DNA of 64,000 nucleotides. Origin: Aurantiacibacter poecillastricola (GTDB taxonomy: Bacteria; Pseudomonadota; Alphaproteobacteria; Sphingomonadales; Sphingomonadaceae). The stretch lies in assembly GCF_030730945.1 (NCBI RefSeq), contig NZ_JAVAMS010000002.1, forward strand, positions 558,001 to 622,000, in the 5' to 3' direction. Positions 42,990-53,810 of this stretch are shown here, piece after piece. The stretch's first letter is position 1, and each line of letters begins with the position of its first letter. The position numbers and the translations under genes are program-made. Below the pieces are notes generated by a model, which had not been told where the DNA came from, did no database searches, and worked only from the letters and a program-made list of their open reading frames with translations.

Positions 42990-43723
42990 CTGTCGCGCAG
43001 CCATCCGCTGATGGCGTAGCGTCCGCGCGGCGCGAAGGGAGGGACGTAGGTGACCGCATGGTCCTGCGGAACGAGGAACAGGTTCAGGGTATTGAAACGG
43101 GGCATGAAGCCGGTCTCGATATTGCCGGTCTCGTCATAGAAGACGAGGTATCCGCCCCAATCCGGATGCCAGTCGTCGATCGTCAGGTTGAGGACATAGG
43201 CGACCTTCCAGCCTTCGGCGACGTGGCTGTCGTTATGCCTGCCGAGGAAATGGTTGGGTCCGAAGCAACTCGCATGTCCGTCCGCCTTCACGAGCTCTGG
43301 AATGCCGGTGATTTCGCGCATGAAGCCCAGGAAATCGGGCGCGTTCAGATATTCCAGCAGCAGTTCGTACGGTCCACCGGGCTGCCATTCCTTCTGCAGT
43401 CCTTCGACCAGCGAATAGCGATGGGAGCGATAGGCGTAATCCCCCTGTGCGGCTGCCTTGTCCGTTTCCTTGACGAGTTCCACCACCTCCCTGCCTACCG
43501 CAGGATCCCGCAATTCGCGCCCGCGCCAGCTGCGTGGCGGAGCCGTTGCCCCTGCTTGCAGGGCGACACCCCATTCTGTGCCGCTCACCATGATCTGACG
43601 CAGTTCGCGGGCAGTCTCATCTGTCAGGATGTCTTCGACCTGCAGCCGCCTGGCGAGGGAAAAACGCTCCGCCAGCGCGGTGCGGTCGAGGTCGGGGTTG
43701 AGTTCGAAAAGGGCCTTGGCCAT
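42986..43723 (-). CDS. 2-oxoglutarate/Fe(II)-dependent oxygenase (prolyl hydroxylase-like)
   Basis: The 245-residue product has the jelly-roll iron site: HND in LGRHNDSH (about 176-181), the middle strand DDWHPDWGGYLVFYDE and the distal part VPQDHAVTYVPPFAPRGRYAISGWLR with His and the 2OG-binding Arg. It resembles the P4H-like group that acts on proteins or peptides. It is the first gene of the operon facing the TonB receptor and is coupled to the TPR-oxygenase gene by a 4-base overlap. Confidence 0.87.
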   Translation of the reverse strand: MAKALFELNPDLDRTALAERFSLARRLQVEDILTDETARELRQIMVSGTEWGVALQAGATAPPRSWRGRELRDPAVGREVVELVKETDKAAAQGDYAYRSHRYSLVEGLQKEWQPGGPYELLLEYLNAPDFLGFMREITGIPELVKADGHASCFGPNHFLGRHNDSHVAEGWKVAYVLNLTIDDWHPDWGGYLVFYDETGNIETGFMPRFNTLNLFLVPQDHAVTYVPPFAPRGRYAISGWLRDR

Positions 43724-43790
43724 GGCTCGGCGCTATAGGAAACAGAGCTGCCGAGCGCCAGCCCTCCGTAAAAGGCAGGGCGCATCGCGA

Positions 43791-43842
43791 CAAAAAAGAC
43801 CCGCCGTGACGGCCTCCCTGAAGAATGCGTCACGAGCGGGTC
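43791..43842 (-). terminator. Terminator after urcA
   Basis: On the minus strand GACCCGCTCGTGAC and GTCACGGCGGGTC arms enclose a loop and are followed by TTTTTTG. It lies 107 bases after the urcA stop, so the transcript has an untranslated tail. Confidence 0.85.
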
Positions 43843-43948
43843 AACGGTACCTTGGGGTCGCCTCGGAAGCTCCGGCAGTTCCGCGCGCATCTTACCCTAC
43901 ACGCGAACCGGAGCCTGGTACCTTCCGTCCGGAACTGTCCGGCGGACC

Positions 43949-44269
43949 TCAGCCGCGCCGTTGCTGCTGCTCTGCTCGAAGGGCGATCTCGCGCTCGAAG
44001 GACTTGATCGTCTCGCTGTAGCACTTGCGCGATTCGGCGGTCGGCAGCGCGAAGCCCGTAGTGCGGGGATCGATGCCGCAAACCTCGCGGGCGGCGTTGT
44101 GGAGTCGCCGCTCCAGGGCGTCCTGGCCTTGCTGCGTGGAAAGGTCGAGATCGTTGTAGCGCACTGTGGCAGTGGGCAGCTCGTTGGTCGCGAGGGCGGG
44201 GGTGGCGATCATGGCGCTTGCAGCAATGGCCGCGGCCAGACCGGCTTTCATCGTGGTAATCGTCTTCAT
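43949..44269 (-). CDS. UrcA family secreted protein
   Basis: The 106-residue product has a signal peptide ending in ATPALA (about 26) and a UrcA domain: TVRYNDLDLSTQQGQDALERR and LHNAAREVCGIDPR. The two cysteines (REVCG and SRKCYSE) probably form a disulfide. The family is frequent in Sphingomonadales and Caulobacterales, is exported and of unknown function. GAGGAGGAAG precedes the ATG. It diverges from bamD. Confidence 0.88.
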   Translation of the reverse strand: MKTITTMKAGLAAAIAASAMIATPALATNELPTATVRYNDLDLSTQQGQDALERRLHNAAREVCGIDPRTTGFALPTAESRKCYSETIKSFEREIALRAEQQQRRG

Positions 44270-44510
44270 GTCTTCCTCCTCTTATGGTTTCTCCGGCCCT
44301 TCGTTTGGGGGGTGGGGTGGGCCGAAGTGATGATTGGGATGTAGACCAGGGCAGCGGACCATGCAGCGCAGGCTCGACCGGCTTTCGCATCCGGTCGACA
44401 AAGGTTGGTCGGTGTCGACAATCCGCCAATCGCACCCGACGAATGTCGAGGCGATTGCAGGCGAAACATTCGATGTGTCGGTAAAAGCGTCAGGGACGCT
44501 CGCACTTCAC
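44270..44510. other. Divergent intergenic region between urcA and bamD
   Basis: No gene is supported. The left part holds the urcA ribosome site (GAGGAGGAAG) and a G-rich run (TTGGGGGGTGGGGTGGG near 44305-44321). The right part leads into the bamD promoter. No dyad stands out. Confidence 0.3.
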
Positions 44511-44539
44511 TTGGCGTTCAGCGCAAGGCTAGTTATAGG
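44511..44539 (+). promoter_or_regulatory. Putative bamD promoter, leaderless layout
   Basis: TTGGCG (44511-44516), 17 bases, TATAGG (44534-44539), then 6 bases to the bamD ATG. No Shine-Dalgarno sequence is present between them. Transcription would start at or next to the ATG. Confidence 0.45.
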
Positions 44540-44545
44540 CGAGCC

Positions 44546-45340
44546 ATGACTGCCAAGCTTTCCATCCGCGCCGCTCTGCTGGGCGCCACTTCGGCCCTGC
44601 TGCTGACCGGTTGCGCCAGCGGGCGCGACGATGACGCGACCGACATCGCCTATGTCGCGCGAGACGTCGAATCGCTATACTCCGCTGCGAAGGACAGGCT
44701 GGATCGAGGCGATCTGCAACTGGCAGCCGGCCTGTTCGACGAGGTGGAGCGCCAGCACCCCTATTCGCCCTGGGCCCGCCGCGCACAGTTGATGAGCGCC
44801 TTTTCCTATTACGCCGCGCGTGATTACACCCGCGCCATCCAGTCGGCGTCACGCTTTCTGTCGATCCACCCGGGCAATGCCGATGCGCCATACGCCTATT
44901 ACCTGATCGCCATCTCCTACTACGAGCAGATCAGTGATGTGGAGCGTGACCAGGCGATTACCGAACGCGCGCTGCAGGCGCTCACGGAAATCGTGCGACG
45001 CTATCCGGAAAGCCCCTATGCCGACGATGCGCGGCTGAAGATCGACCTGGTGAACGATCACCTTGCGGGCAAGGAAATGGAAATCGGCCGCTTCTACGAG
45101 CGGACCGGACAGTGGCTCGCTGCGCAATTGCGGTTCCAGAATGTGATCGAGGATTACCAGACCACCAGCCACACGCCTGAAGCGCTTTACCGTTTGACGG
45201 AAACCAGCCTTCAGCTTGGTATCCCGGAAGAGGCGCAGCGTTACTCGGCAGTGCTAGGGGCGAACTATCCCGGCAATGAGTGGTACGAGAGGGCTTTCGA
45301 GCTGATGGAAGACCACGCGCCGGACCGGATTACCGGCTGA
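44546..45340 (+). CDS. bamD: Outer-membrane assembly lipoprotein BamD
   Basis: BamD is the essential lipoprotein of the BAM complex that inserts beta-barrel proteins, held on the inner face of the outer membrane. The 264-residue product has a lipobox LTGC (C23) and five TPR-like repeats: LYSAAKDRLDRGDLQLAAGL, FDEVERQHPYSPWARRAQLM, RFLSIHPGNADAPYAYYLIA and RYPESPYADDARLKI. The ATG at 44546 follows a promoter by 6 bases. Confidence 0.95.
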   Translation: MTAKLSIRAALLGATSALLLTGCASGRDDDATDIAYVARDVESLYSAAKDRLDRGDLQLAAGLFDEVERQHPYSPWARRAQLMSAFSYYAARDYTRAIQSASRFLSIHPGNADAPYAYYLIAISYYEQISDVERDQAITERALQALTEIVRRYPESPYADDARLKIDLVNDHLAGKEMEIGRFYERTGQWLAAQLRFQNVIEDYQTTSHTPEALYRLTETSLQLGIPEEAQRYSAVLGANYPGNEWYERAFELMEDHAPDRITG

Positions 45341-45352
45341 TCCGGCCTCGGG

Positions 45353-45688
45353 TCAGGTTCCGAAACGCCATTCGACGCCTGACTGCTCGCGCCGGTTCAA
45401 ATCCAGGAGCTCGCGCATTTCCGGCAGGTGCAGGGATCTGTTGATGCGAATCCCGGCAAGCCCGTCATGCGCCCAGCGAATGGTGCCTTCGATCTCCATT
45501 CCGTTCGGCAGAGAGATGGTCAGGATGTCGCCTGCTTCATACTTGCCGCGACAAAGATTGCTGATCCGCGCGCCTTGCTGGGAAAGTTCGATGAGGAGAC
45601 CGGAGGCCGTCTTGCGGCCGGGACGATGCAATTCGACCGGCAGGCGCGTGGCGTAACGTTTGTATGCCCTGATTGTGAGCACCGACAT
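45353..45688 (-). CDS. PilZ domain protein
   Basis: The product has 111 residues from the ATG at 45688 (AGGGAGG upstream); a GTG at 45721 is an alternative. It is a single PilZ domain: RAYKRYATRLPVEL carries a variant of the RxxxR cyclic-di-GMP motif, followed by ELSQQGARISNLC in the place of D/NxSxxG and the IRWAHDGLAGIRIN end. It may bind cyclic-di-GMP made by proteins like those at 24-29 kb. It converges on bamD with 12 bases between stops. Confidence 0.78.
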   Translation of the reverse strand: MSVLTIRAYKRYATRLPVELHRPGRKTASGLLIELSQQGARISNLCRGKYEAGDILTISLPNGMEIEGTIRWAHDGLAGIRINRSLHLPEMRELLDLNRREQSGVEWRFGT

Positions 45689-45780
45689 TGCGGCGAGACC
45701 TCCCTGGTTGCGTTCACTCACTAAACACAGAAAGTGGTTAAGAAACCCTTGCGAGGGCCCTTTTTGCCTGGCGGCAATCG

Positions 45781-45809
45781 TTGCGCTGGGGCGGGGCGGG
45801 CCGTAAAGC
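45781..45809 (+). promoter_or_regulatory. Putative recN promoter, near-leaderless layout
   Basis: TTGCGC (45781-45786), 17 bases, TAAAGC (45804-45809), then 10 bases to the recN ATG. No Shine-Dalgarno sequence is visible. No LexA-like box (GTTC-N7-GTTC or GAAC-N7-GAAC) was noticed in the gap. Confidence 0.4.
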
Positions 45810-45819
45810 TTCGCCAGTC

Positions 45820-47486
45820 ATGCTCACTGCGCTTTCCATCCGGAATATCGTTCTTATCGAGGCGCTGGACCTTGCCTTCTCGCAAGGGCTCGGCGTGCTG
45901 ACGGGTGAGACGGGCGCGGGCAAGTCGATCCTTCTCGATGCGCTGGGACTCGTACTGGGCGACCGCGCCGACAGCGGACTCGTCCGCAGCGGTGAGGAAC
46001 AGGCGAGCGTAACCGCCACTTTCGAATTCGCCGAATTGCCCCAGCAGGTGCGTGATGAACTGGGCGAGGCTGAGGTCGATCTTGAACCGGGCGAGGCCCT
46101 GATAATCAGGCGGCGGCTCAAGGCCGACGGCGGATCGAAGGCATTCGTGAACGATCAGCCCGTGGGCGTAGCCCTGCTGCGGGCGCTGGCTCCGGCCCTG
46201 GTGGAACTGCACGGCCAGCATGACGATCGCGGCCTCGTCAACCCGAGGGGACACCGCGCATTGCTCGATCGCTATGCCGGAGCGGATGTTGCCGGGGTAT
46301 CGGCTGCTTGGGACGAATGGCGCAAGGCGCGCGAAGAACTGGCGAATGCGCAGGAAGCGATCGAGCAGGCCCGGGCGGACCAGGACCTGCTCATCGCGCA
46401 TCTGGCCGAACTTACGGCGATCGAACCGGAGGAAGGCGAGGAGGAGACACTCGCCAATACCCGCATCGACATGCAGAAGGGCGAGAAGCTGGCGGGCGAC
46501 CTCGAGGACCTGCGCGCTGTCTGGGACGGATCGGAATCGCCGCTTGCCTCTCTGCGCGTTGCTGCTCGCAAGCTCGATCGTATCGCGGAGGAACATCCCC
46601 TGCTGGCCGAGGCGCTGGGCGCGCTTGATCGTGCAGTCATCGAAGCGGGTGAAGCGGAAGAGAAGCTGCAGGCGGCAGGCGAAGCCCTACAGCACGACCC
46701 GCTGGAACTCGACCGGATCGAGACGCGCCTGTTCGAACTGCGCGCCCTTGCACGCAAGCACAACTGCCAGGTGGACGACCTGCCGGAAGTCATGCGCACG
46801 CTACGCCACAAACTCGACGCCATCGAACAGGGTGATGCCGATATTGCCGGCCTGAAACAGTCCGAAAGCGAAAAACACGGGATCTACCGGGCTCTGGCCG
46901 AGACACTGCATGCCAAGCGCGTGGAGGCCGCCAGGAATCTCGACGAGGCGGTTGCCGCCGAACTGGCCCCGCTCAAGTTGGATGCCGCCCGCTTCCAGAC
47001 TGCCGTCGCCCGGCAACCGGAAGAAAAATGGGGACCGCAGGGACTGGACACGGTCGAATTCCTGATCGCGACCAATCCAGGTGCTGAGTTTGCGCCGCTG
47101 GGCAAGATCGCCTCGGGCGGCGAGCTTTCGCGCTTCATCCTTGCCTTGAAGGTAGCCTTGGCGGAGCAGGGCGGTGCGGCGACGGTCATCTTCGACGAGA
47201 TCGATCGCGGCGTGGGCGGAGCGGTCGCATCTGCCATCGGCGACCGGCTGGCTCGCCTTGCGGGCGATGGCGGGCAATTGCTGGCGGTCACACACTCGCC
47301 GCAGGTCGCAGCGCGAGGACGCACGCATTACATGATCGCCAAATCGAGCGAGGGAACGGTGACCAGGACCTCCGTCGCGCTGCTCGACGAAACCGGTCGC
47401 CAGGAAGAAATCGCGCGCATGCTATCGGGCGCTGAAATCACCGAAGAGGCCCGCGCGCAGGCGGACCGGTTGCTGGAGGGGGTGTG

Positions 47487-47487
<1 letters not shown>
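45820..47487 (+). CDS. recN: DNA repair protein RecN
   Basis: RecN is an SMC-like ATPase that helps repair double-strand breaks. The 555-residue product has Walker A GETGAGKS (29-36) after the family start LTALSIRNIVLIE, a coiled-coil (about 150-360, e.g. AREELANAQEAIEQARADQD), and the C-terminal ATPase half with the signature ASGGELSRFILALK and Walker B ATVIFDEIDRGVGG. VTHSPQVAA is the D-/H-loop. It overlaps the following lipoprotein gene by one base. Confidence 0.96.
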
Positions 47488-50047
<2,560 letters not shown>

Positions 50048-50051
50048 CGCG

Positions 50052-50726
50052 CTAGTCGTTGGGCATCAGGTGAATTTCGCGCACGCAGGAGGTGTCCCGC
50101 TGCTCGAGCGCGAATACGACCGCATCGGCTATGTCCTCGGCCTGCAGTTTTGTCGGTTTGCCTTCGTCGAAAAAAGGCGTGTCGACCATGCCGGGCGTGA
50201 TGACCGTGCAGCGACCGCCCCATTCGCGCATTTCTTCCGCCAGGTTCCCGGCAAAACCCTGCACGAACCACTTCGTCGCGCCGTATATCGATCCCTTCAT
50301 GTGATCGCGCCCGGCTTTCGATCCGGTGACGATGAACATGCCCTTCGTCTTGCGCAGGTGGGGCAGGGTCTCATGCGCGGTGTAGAGCACGTGCATGATG
50401 TTGACGTGGATCATGTCATGCCACTCGGCAGGATCGCCCTTCTCCACGCCGGGATTGTCCACTCCCTTGCCCGCATTGGCGAAGACCGCATGCAAGCCGC
50501 CGAAATGGTCGGTCACTGTAGAGACCGCCTCTTTGACCGCGTCACGGTCGGTTGCATCGCACGGCACGGCAAGAGCCATCGTACCGAGTTCGTCCGCCAG
50601 CGCCTCCAGCTTGTCGGCCGAGCGTGCGAGGAGGGCGACGTTCCACCCAGCTTTCGTGGCGGCGCGCGCGGTGGCTGCTCCGATACCGGTGGAGGCGCCG
50701 GTGATAAGGAGGGTTCTGTTCATCAT
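50052..50726 (-). CDS. Short-chain dehydrogenase/reductase
   Basis: The product has 224 residues from the ATG at 50726 (50723 is equally possible). Cofactor motif TGASTGIG near 8-15, NAG in FANAGKG, and the catalytic Ser and Tyr-x-x-x-Lys in VTGSKAG and YGATK. An active-site region with GMVDTPFFD follows. It is a classical SDR of unknown substrate. It converges on ligA with 4 bases between stops. Confidence 0.88.
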   Translation of the reverse strand: MMNRTLLITGASTGIGAATARAATKAGWNVALLARSADKLEALADELGTMALAVPCDATDRDAVKEAVSTVTDHFGGLHAVFANAGKGVDNPGVEKGDPAEWHDMIHVNIMHVLYTAHETLPHLRKTKGMFIVTGSKAGRDHMKGSIYGATKWFVQGFAGNLAEEMREWGGRCTVITPGMVDTPFFDEGKPTKLQAEDIADAVVFALEQRDTSCVREIHLMPND

Positions 50727-50809
50727 GCTTCTCTCGCGAATCTTTGAAGTTCGCGAGGAGAATGATCGGTGCAACCAACCCGTTCCGCCACCTCAATTGC
50801 GCGGCTGTC

Positions 50810-51145
50810 TCAGGAATTGCCCTTGCCAGGCTCATCAATGCCGCCGCTTCCCAGGTGGCGCAAATCGAAATGGGCCCGGATATGGTCGAGCACGGCAGGG
50901 TAGAGCGGGTTGGTGAAATGTAGTCCTGCATGGGGACGCTGCTGCCATCGTACGGTCGCTTCCACCGGGCCGATGGGGCCGATGCGCAGCGTGACGGCCA
51001 TATCGCTTACAAGATACCCCATGCGGTCGTAGATGCGGCAGCCGCGTTCCGACAGGTCGACAATGGTAACGTCGCGCTTGCCCGTAGATGTGCGGAGCTT
51101 GCCCTCGATGGCGATGTCGTGCCGCTCGCCTTCCCTGTCCGCCAT
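50810..51145 (-). CDS. PilZ domain protein
   Basis: The product has 111 residues from the ATG at 51145, with a GTG at 51169 as alternative. It is a lone PilZ domain: ADREGERHDIAIEGKL at the start, VDLSERGCRIYDR in the place of D/NxSxxG, and VRWQQRPHAGLHFTNPLY at the end. The start lacks a clear RxxxR pair, so nucleotide binding is uncertain. It does not look like a recent copy of the PilZ gene at 45.5 kb. Confidence 0.75.
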   Translation of the reverse strand: MADREGERHDIAIEGKLRTSTGKRDVTIVDLSERGCRIYDRMGYLVSDMAVTLRIGPIGPVEATVRWQQRPHAGLHFTNPLYPAVLDHIRAHFDLRHLGSGGIDEPGKGNS

Positions 51146-51247
51146 CTGCGTTTTCGCCTCTTGTTGCACCCCGCGAGACGGCTAACAGGTTAGGGGGTCG
51201 CACTCCAATGCAAATCCGCAACAGGCTCACATTCTGGCGATGAGGGC

Positions 51248-51988
51248 TCAGCTTGCGATATGCGCTTCACCCAGGGCGGGGGCCGGAATCCATTTCATCA
51301 CCCCGCCGGCAAAGGGCGTCCACATCCCCATCTCGACGCTCGCTTCCACCAGCATGTCTCCTACCCATGTGTTGCAGGTATTGGCCAGCGTATAGGTGCC
51401 GCGAGCCTCGTAATAGGCATCGTCGGTGTAGGTCCCTTGCAATCTTTCGCGTGTCTCTCCCGGAGCGACCTGCGGCAAGGCGCGCTCTATGGCGGAGACC
51501 AGGCTGGAATACTGGGCACGCGAAATGCGTAAGGGGCGATGATACTGGCTGGGCGCCGGGCGGAGATAATGGCTCACCCGCATCAGCGCATCCCCGCCTA
51601 CCGTGGCAATGCGCAGAGCCGTTAGCGGTTTGAGATCGCCCCAGGTGGGGACATAGAGGAACACCTCGCGCTCGCCCCAGCCAAGCGCGAGATGGGTCGG
51701 CATGAAGCCGTCCGGCCGGGGCAGGGCCGCGCTGGGGAAGGTCTCCCGCCAGTCCTTCTCTGGTGTGATTACGGGGACGATGATGCTGGTATGGGTGCCA
51801 TTGGTTTCGACCATGATCTGCACGGTCTCGTCCTGAGGGGTGAAAGCTGCTGGCGATGTCTCGGGTATCGAGCTGCCGATCCAGCCCGCCAGCGGGTAGC
51901 CGGCACCCAGCAACACTAGCGTGCCCAACGCCGCTAGCGAGATGCGCGCAAGGTGCTTGCCTATCCGCTGAAGCGATGGCGTAGCCAC
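51248..51988 (-). CDS. DUF2459 / TIGR02117 family protein
   Basis: The 246-residue product has an N-terminal membrane anchor (about 14-37) and a periplasmic domain of the DUF2459 family: ETNGTHTSIIVPVIT, HLALGWGEREVFLY, PTWGDLKPLTALR and the Cys motif TLANTCNTWVGDML. The conserved His and Cys could form a peptidase-like active site, but the function is unknown. Its start lies 28 bases inside the end of prmA; it is the last gene of a four-gene overlapping operon. Confidence 0.85.
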   Translation of the reverse strand: MATPSLQRIGKHLARISLAALGTLVLLGAGYPLAGWIGSSIPETSPAAFTPQDETVQIMVETNGTHTSIIVPVITPEKDWRETFPSAALPRPDGFMPTHLALGWGEREVFLYVPTWGDLKPLTALRIATVGGDALMRVSHYLRPAPSQYHRPLRISRAQYSSLVSAIERALPQVAPGETRERLQGTYTDDAYYEARGTYTLANTCNTWVGDMLVEASVEMGMWTPFAGGVMKWIPAPALGEAHIAS

Positions 51989-52866
51989 AGGATGCTCCAG
52001 TGCCCGTTGACGATGCGTCGATGCAGGCGAAAACCGGCTGCCAGATAAGCCGCGCGGACTGCCACTTCCTGCGTGTTAAGCAGGCCCGCCAGCAGGATGG
52101 AGCCGCGCGGAGACACCGCCTCGGCAAAATCATGCGCCATATCGATTAGCGGACCAGCCAGGATATTGGCGATGAGAAGATCGTAGGGAGCCCGAGCCTG
52201 AAGGGCCTCGTCGTCCATCCCGTCGGCAATGACCATTGCAAGTTCGCCGTGACCGTCGCCCAGAGGAATGCCGTTGAGCTCGCAGTTGCCGACGACAGCC
52301 GGTCCACAAACCGGATCGATATCGCTCGCCGTAGCGAGGGCGCGTGGCCACAAATCTAGGGCGGCGAAGGCGAGGAGCCCCGTGCCAGTGCCGATATCGG
52401 CGATGCGCCGCGGCCTGAGCCCCCGCGCGTGCATCGTGTCGAGCATGGCAAGACAGCCGGCCGTCGTCTCGTGGTGGCCAGTTCCGAAAGCCTGAGCTGC
52501 GGGTATGACGAACTCGGTCAAAGTCGGATCGCCGAGAGCCGCATGATCGGGGGTGCGTACGCGAAAGCGTCCGGCGCGGATGGGATCGACGCCCTTCTGG
52601 CTCTCGCTCACCCAATCGGTTTCGGGCAGCTGTTCGGCCAGGATCGGGGGCACCGGCTCATCGAAGAGGGAATGCAGCGCCGCACGGTCCTGCTCCGTCG
52701 GCTTGCCGGGAGTGTAGGCATCGAGCCGCCAGATATCGGGCTCCTCGGGATCGACTTCGAATCCGGCAAGAACGATCTGCTCGTCCCAGTCATCGATGTA
52801 ATCGCGCCGCTCCAGCGCGGTCTCGACCGTGGTTTTCGAAGCGATCGTCGACAGCTTCCAGCTCAT
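51961..52866 (-). CDS. prmA: Ribosomal protein L11 methyltransferase
   Basis: PrmA methylates L11 on several amino groups. The 301-residue product has the N-terminal L11-recognition domain (about 1-110) and a methyltransferase domain with AFGTGHHETTAGCLAML, the SAM motif RIADIGTGTGLLAFAAL and the NxLA motif LIANILAGPL. ATG overlaps the stop of the beta-lactamase-type gene by 4 bases. The order is conserved as an operon by overlap only. Confidence 0.93.
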   Translation of the reverse strand: MSWKLSTIASKTTVETALERRDYIDDWDEQIVLAGFEVDPEEPDIWRLDAYTPGKPTEQDRAALHSLFDEPVPPILAEQLPETDWVSESQKGVDPIRAGRFRVRTPDHAALGDPTLTEFVIPAAQAFGTGHHETTAGCLAMLDTMHARGLRPRRIADIGTGTGLLAFAALDLWPRALATASDIDPVCGPAVVGNCELNGIPLGDGHGELAMVIADGMDDEALQARAPYDLLIANILAGPLIDMAHDFAEAVSPRGSILLAGLLNTQEVAVRAAYLAAGFRLHRRIVNGHWSILWLRHRFSG

Positions 52867-53810
52867 TGCGCCTGCTCCTGTGCCAATCGCTCCTCAAGCA
52901 TGGCGAGCCGGTCCTCGGCATAGCCTCTGCAGTCCTTACCGGTCCCCATGTCGTCCGCCAGGATCTTGCCGCGCATGCCGCTGGCCGAGGGGTGAGGCGT
53001 GAGAAGGATGTCGCACTCCGTTGCGGCGAGACGGGCGAGACCTTCCCGATACGCCGCGACATAAGCGGGATTGTCGGAGAAGCGATAACCCTCGCTGCTT
53101 ATCGGTGAGAGGCTGTCGGCATAGACGATGGTGCGACACTCGCCATCCTCGCAGCTTTGCCATTGCCAGGACAACGCACCGGGCGTGTGGCCGGGCGTGG
53201 CAATCGGCGTGAAGGTGAGACCGGCGATCACCAGAGGCTCACCGGGCTCGACTGCCGACACCAGCGTGGCCTCCAGCGGACGCATGGGATCGAGGCTGGC
53301 GGCCTGCGGATCGTCCCGGGAGGGCTTGCCGCTTTGCAACACCTCTACCGCTGCGGGCGCGGTGAAAATCTGCGCTCCGGTGTTCTGGTTGATCCACCAA
53401 AGCCCGCCGACATGGTCGAAATGCTCATGACTGGTGAGAACCGCGCGTACGTTCTGCGGCTGGAAACCGAGCGTGCGAATATTGCTAAGGACGACGCGGG
53501 CACCGTCACGGGTGCCGCTGTCCAGCAGGACATGCCCTTCCGATCCGGCGACGAGGATAGCCGAGATGCCGCAGGTGCCGACATGGTAGGTATCGCCATG
53601 AACGCGGAAAGGCGGGCTGCGCTTATCCCAGTCGTCCCATTCGGTGCAGGCATCGGCCCAGGCGGCCCCTTCGTTCGCCTTGCTTCGTGCAGCTTCCAAT
53701 ACCGTAGCGCTTGCGTAAGGCACGGGCGGCTGCGGCGCGACGCAGGCGCCAAGGCAGAGAATCGCGAGCGCCGAAGAAGATCTAGCGGACAAAGCTCGCC
53801 CCGTTGGCAT
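52863..53810 (-). CDS. Subclass B3 metallo-beta-lactamase-type lipoprotein
   Basis: The 315-residue product has all zinc ligands of subclass B3: H128, H130, D132 and H133 in SHEHFDHVGG, H208 in ATPGHTPGALSW and H273 in LLTPHPSAS. The 80-residue step from H128 to H208 equals the step in B3 enzymes (H116-H196). YHVGTCGISAILV is also typical. A lipoprotein signal (LCLGAC, C23) would hold it in the periplasm or outer membrane. It probably hydrolyses beta-lactams; activity is untested. The start lies 29 bases inside the upstream SDR gene. Confidence 0.88.
   Translation of the reverse strand: MPTGRALSARSSSALAILCLGACVAPQPPVPYASATVLEAARSKANEGAAWADACTEWDDWDKRSPPFRVHGDTYHVGTCGISAILVAGSEGHVLLDSGTRDGARVVLSNIRTLGFQPQNVRAVLTSHEHFDHVGGLWWINQNTGAQIFTAPAAVEVLQSGKPSRDDPQAASLDPMRPLEATLVSAVEPGEPLVIAGLTFTPIATPGHTPGALSWQWQSCEDGECRTIVYADSLSPISSEGYRFSDNPAYVAAYREGLARLAATECDILLTPHPSASGMRGKILADDMGTGKDCRGYAEDRLAMLEERLAQEQAQ

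Noticed and set aside
43843..43948. Small RNA or extra gene between urcA and its terminator
   Set aside because: The 105 bases after the urcA stop show no clear frame or separate promoter; they fit a long 3' untranslated region.
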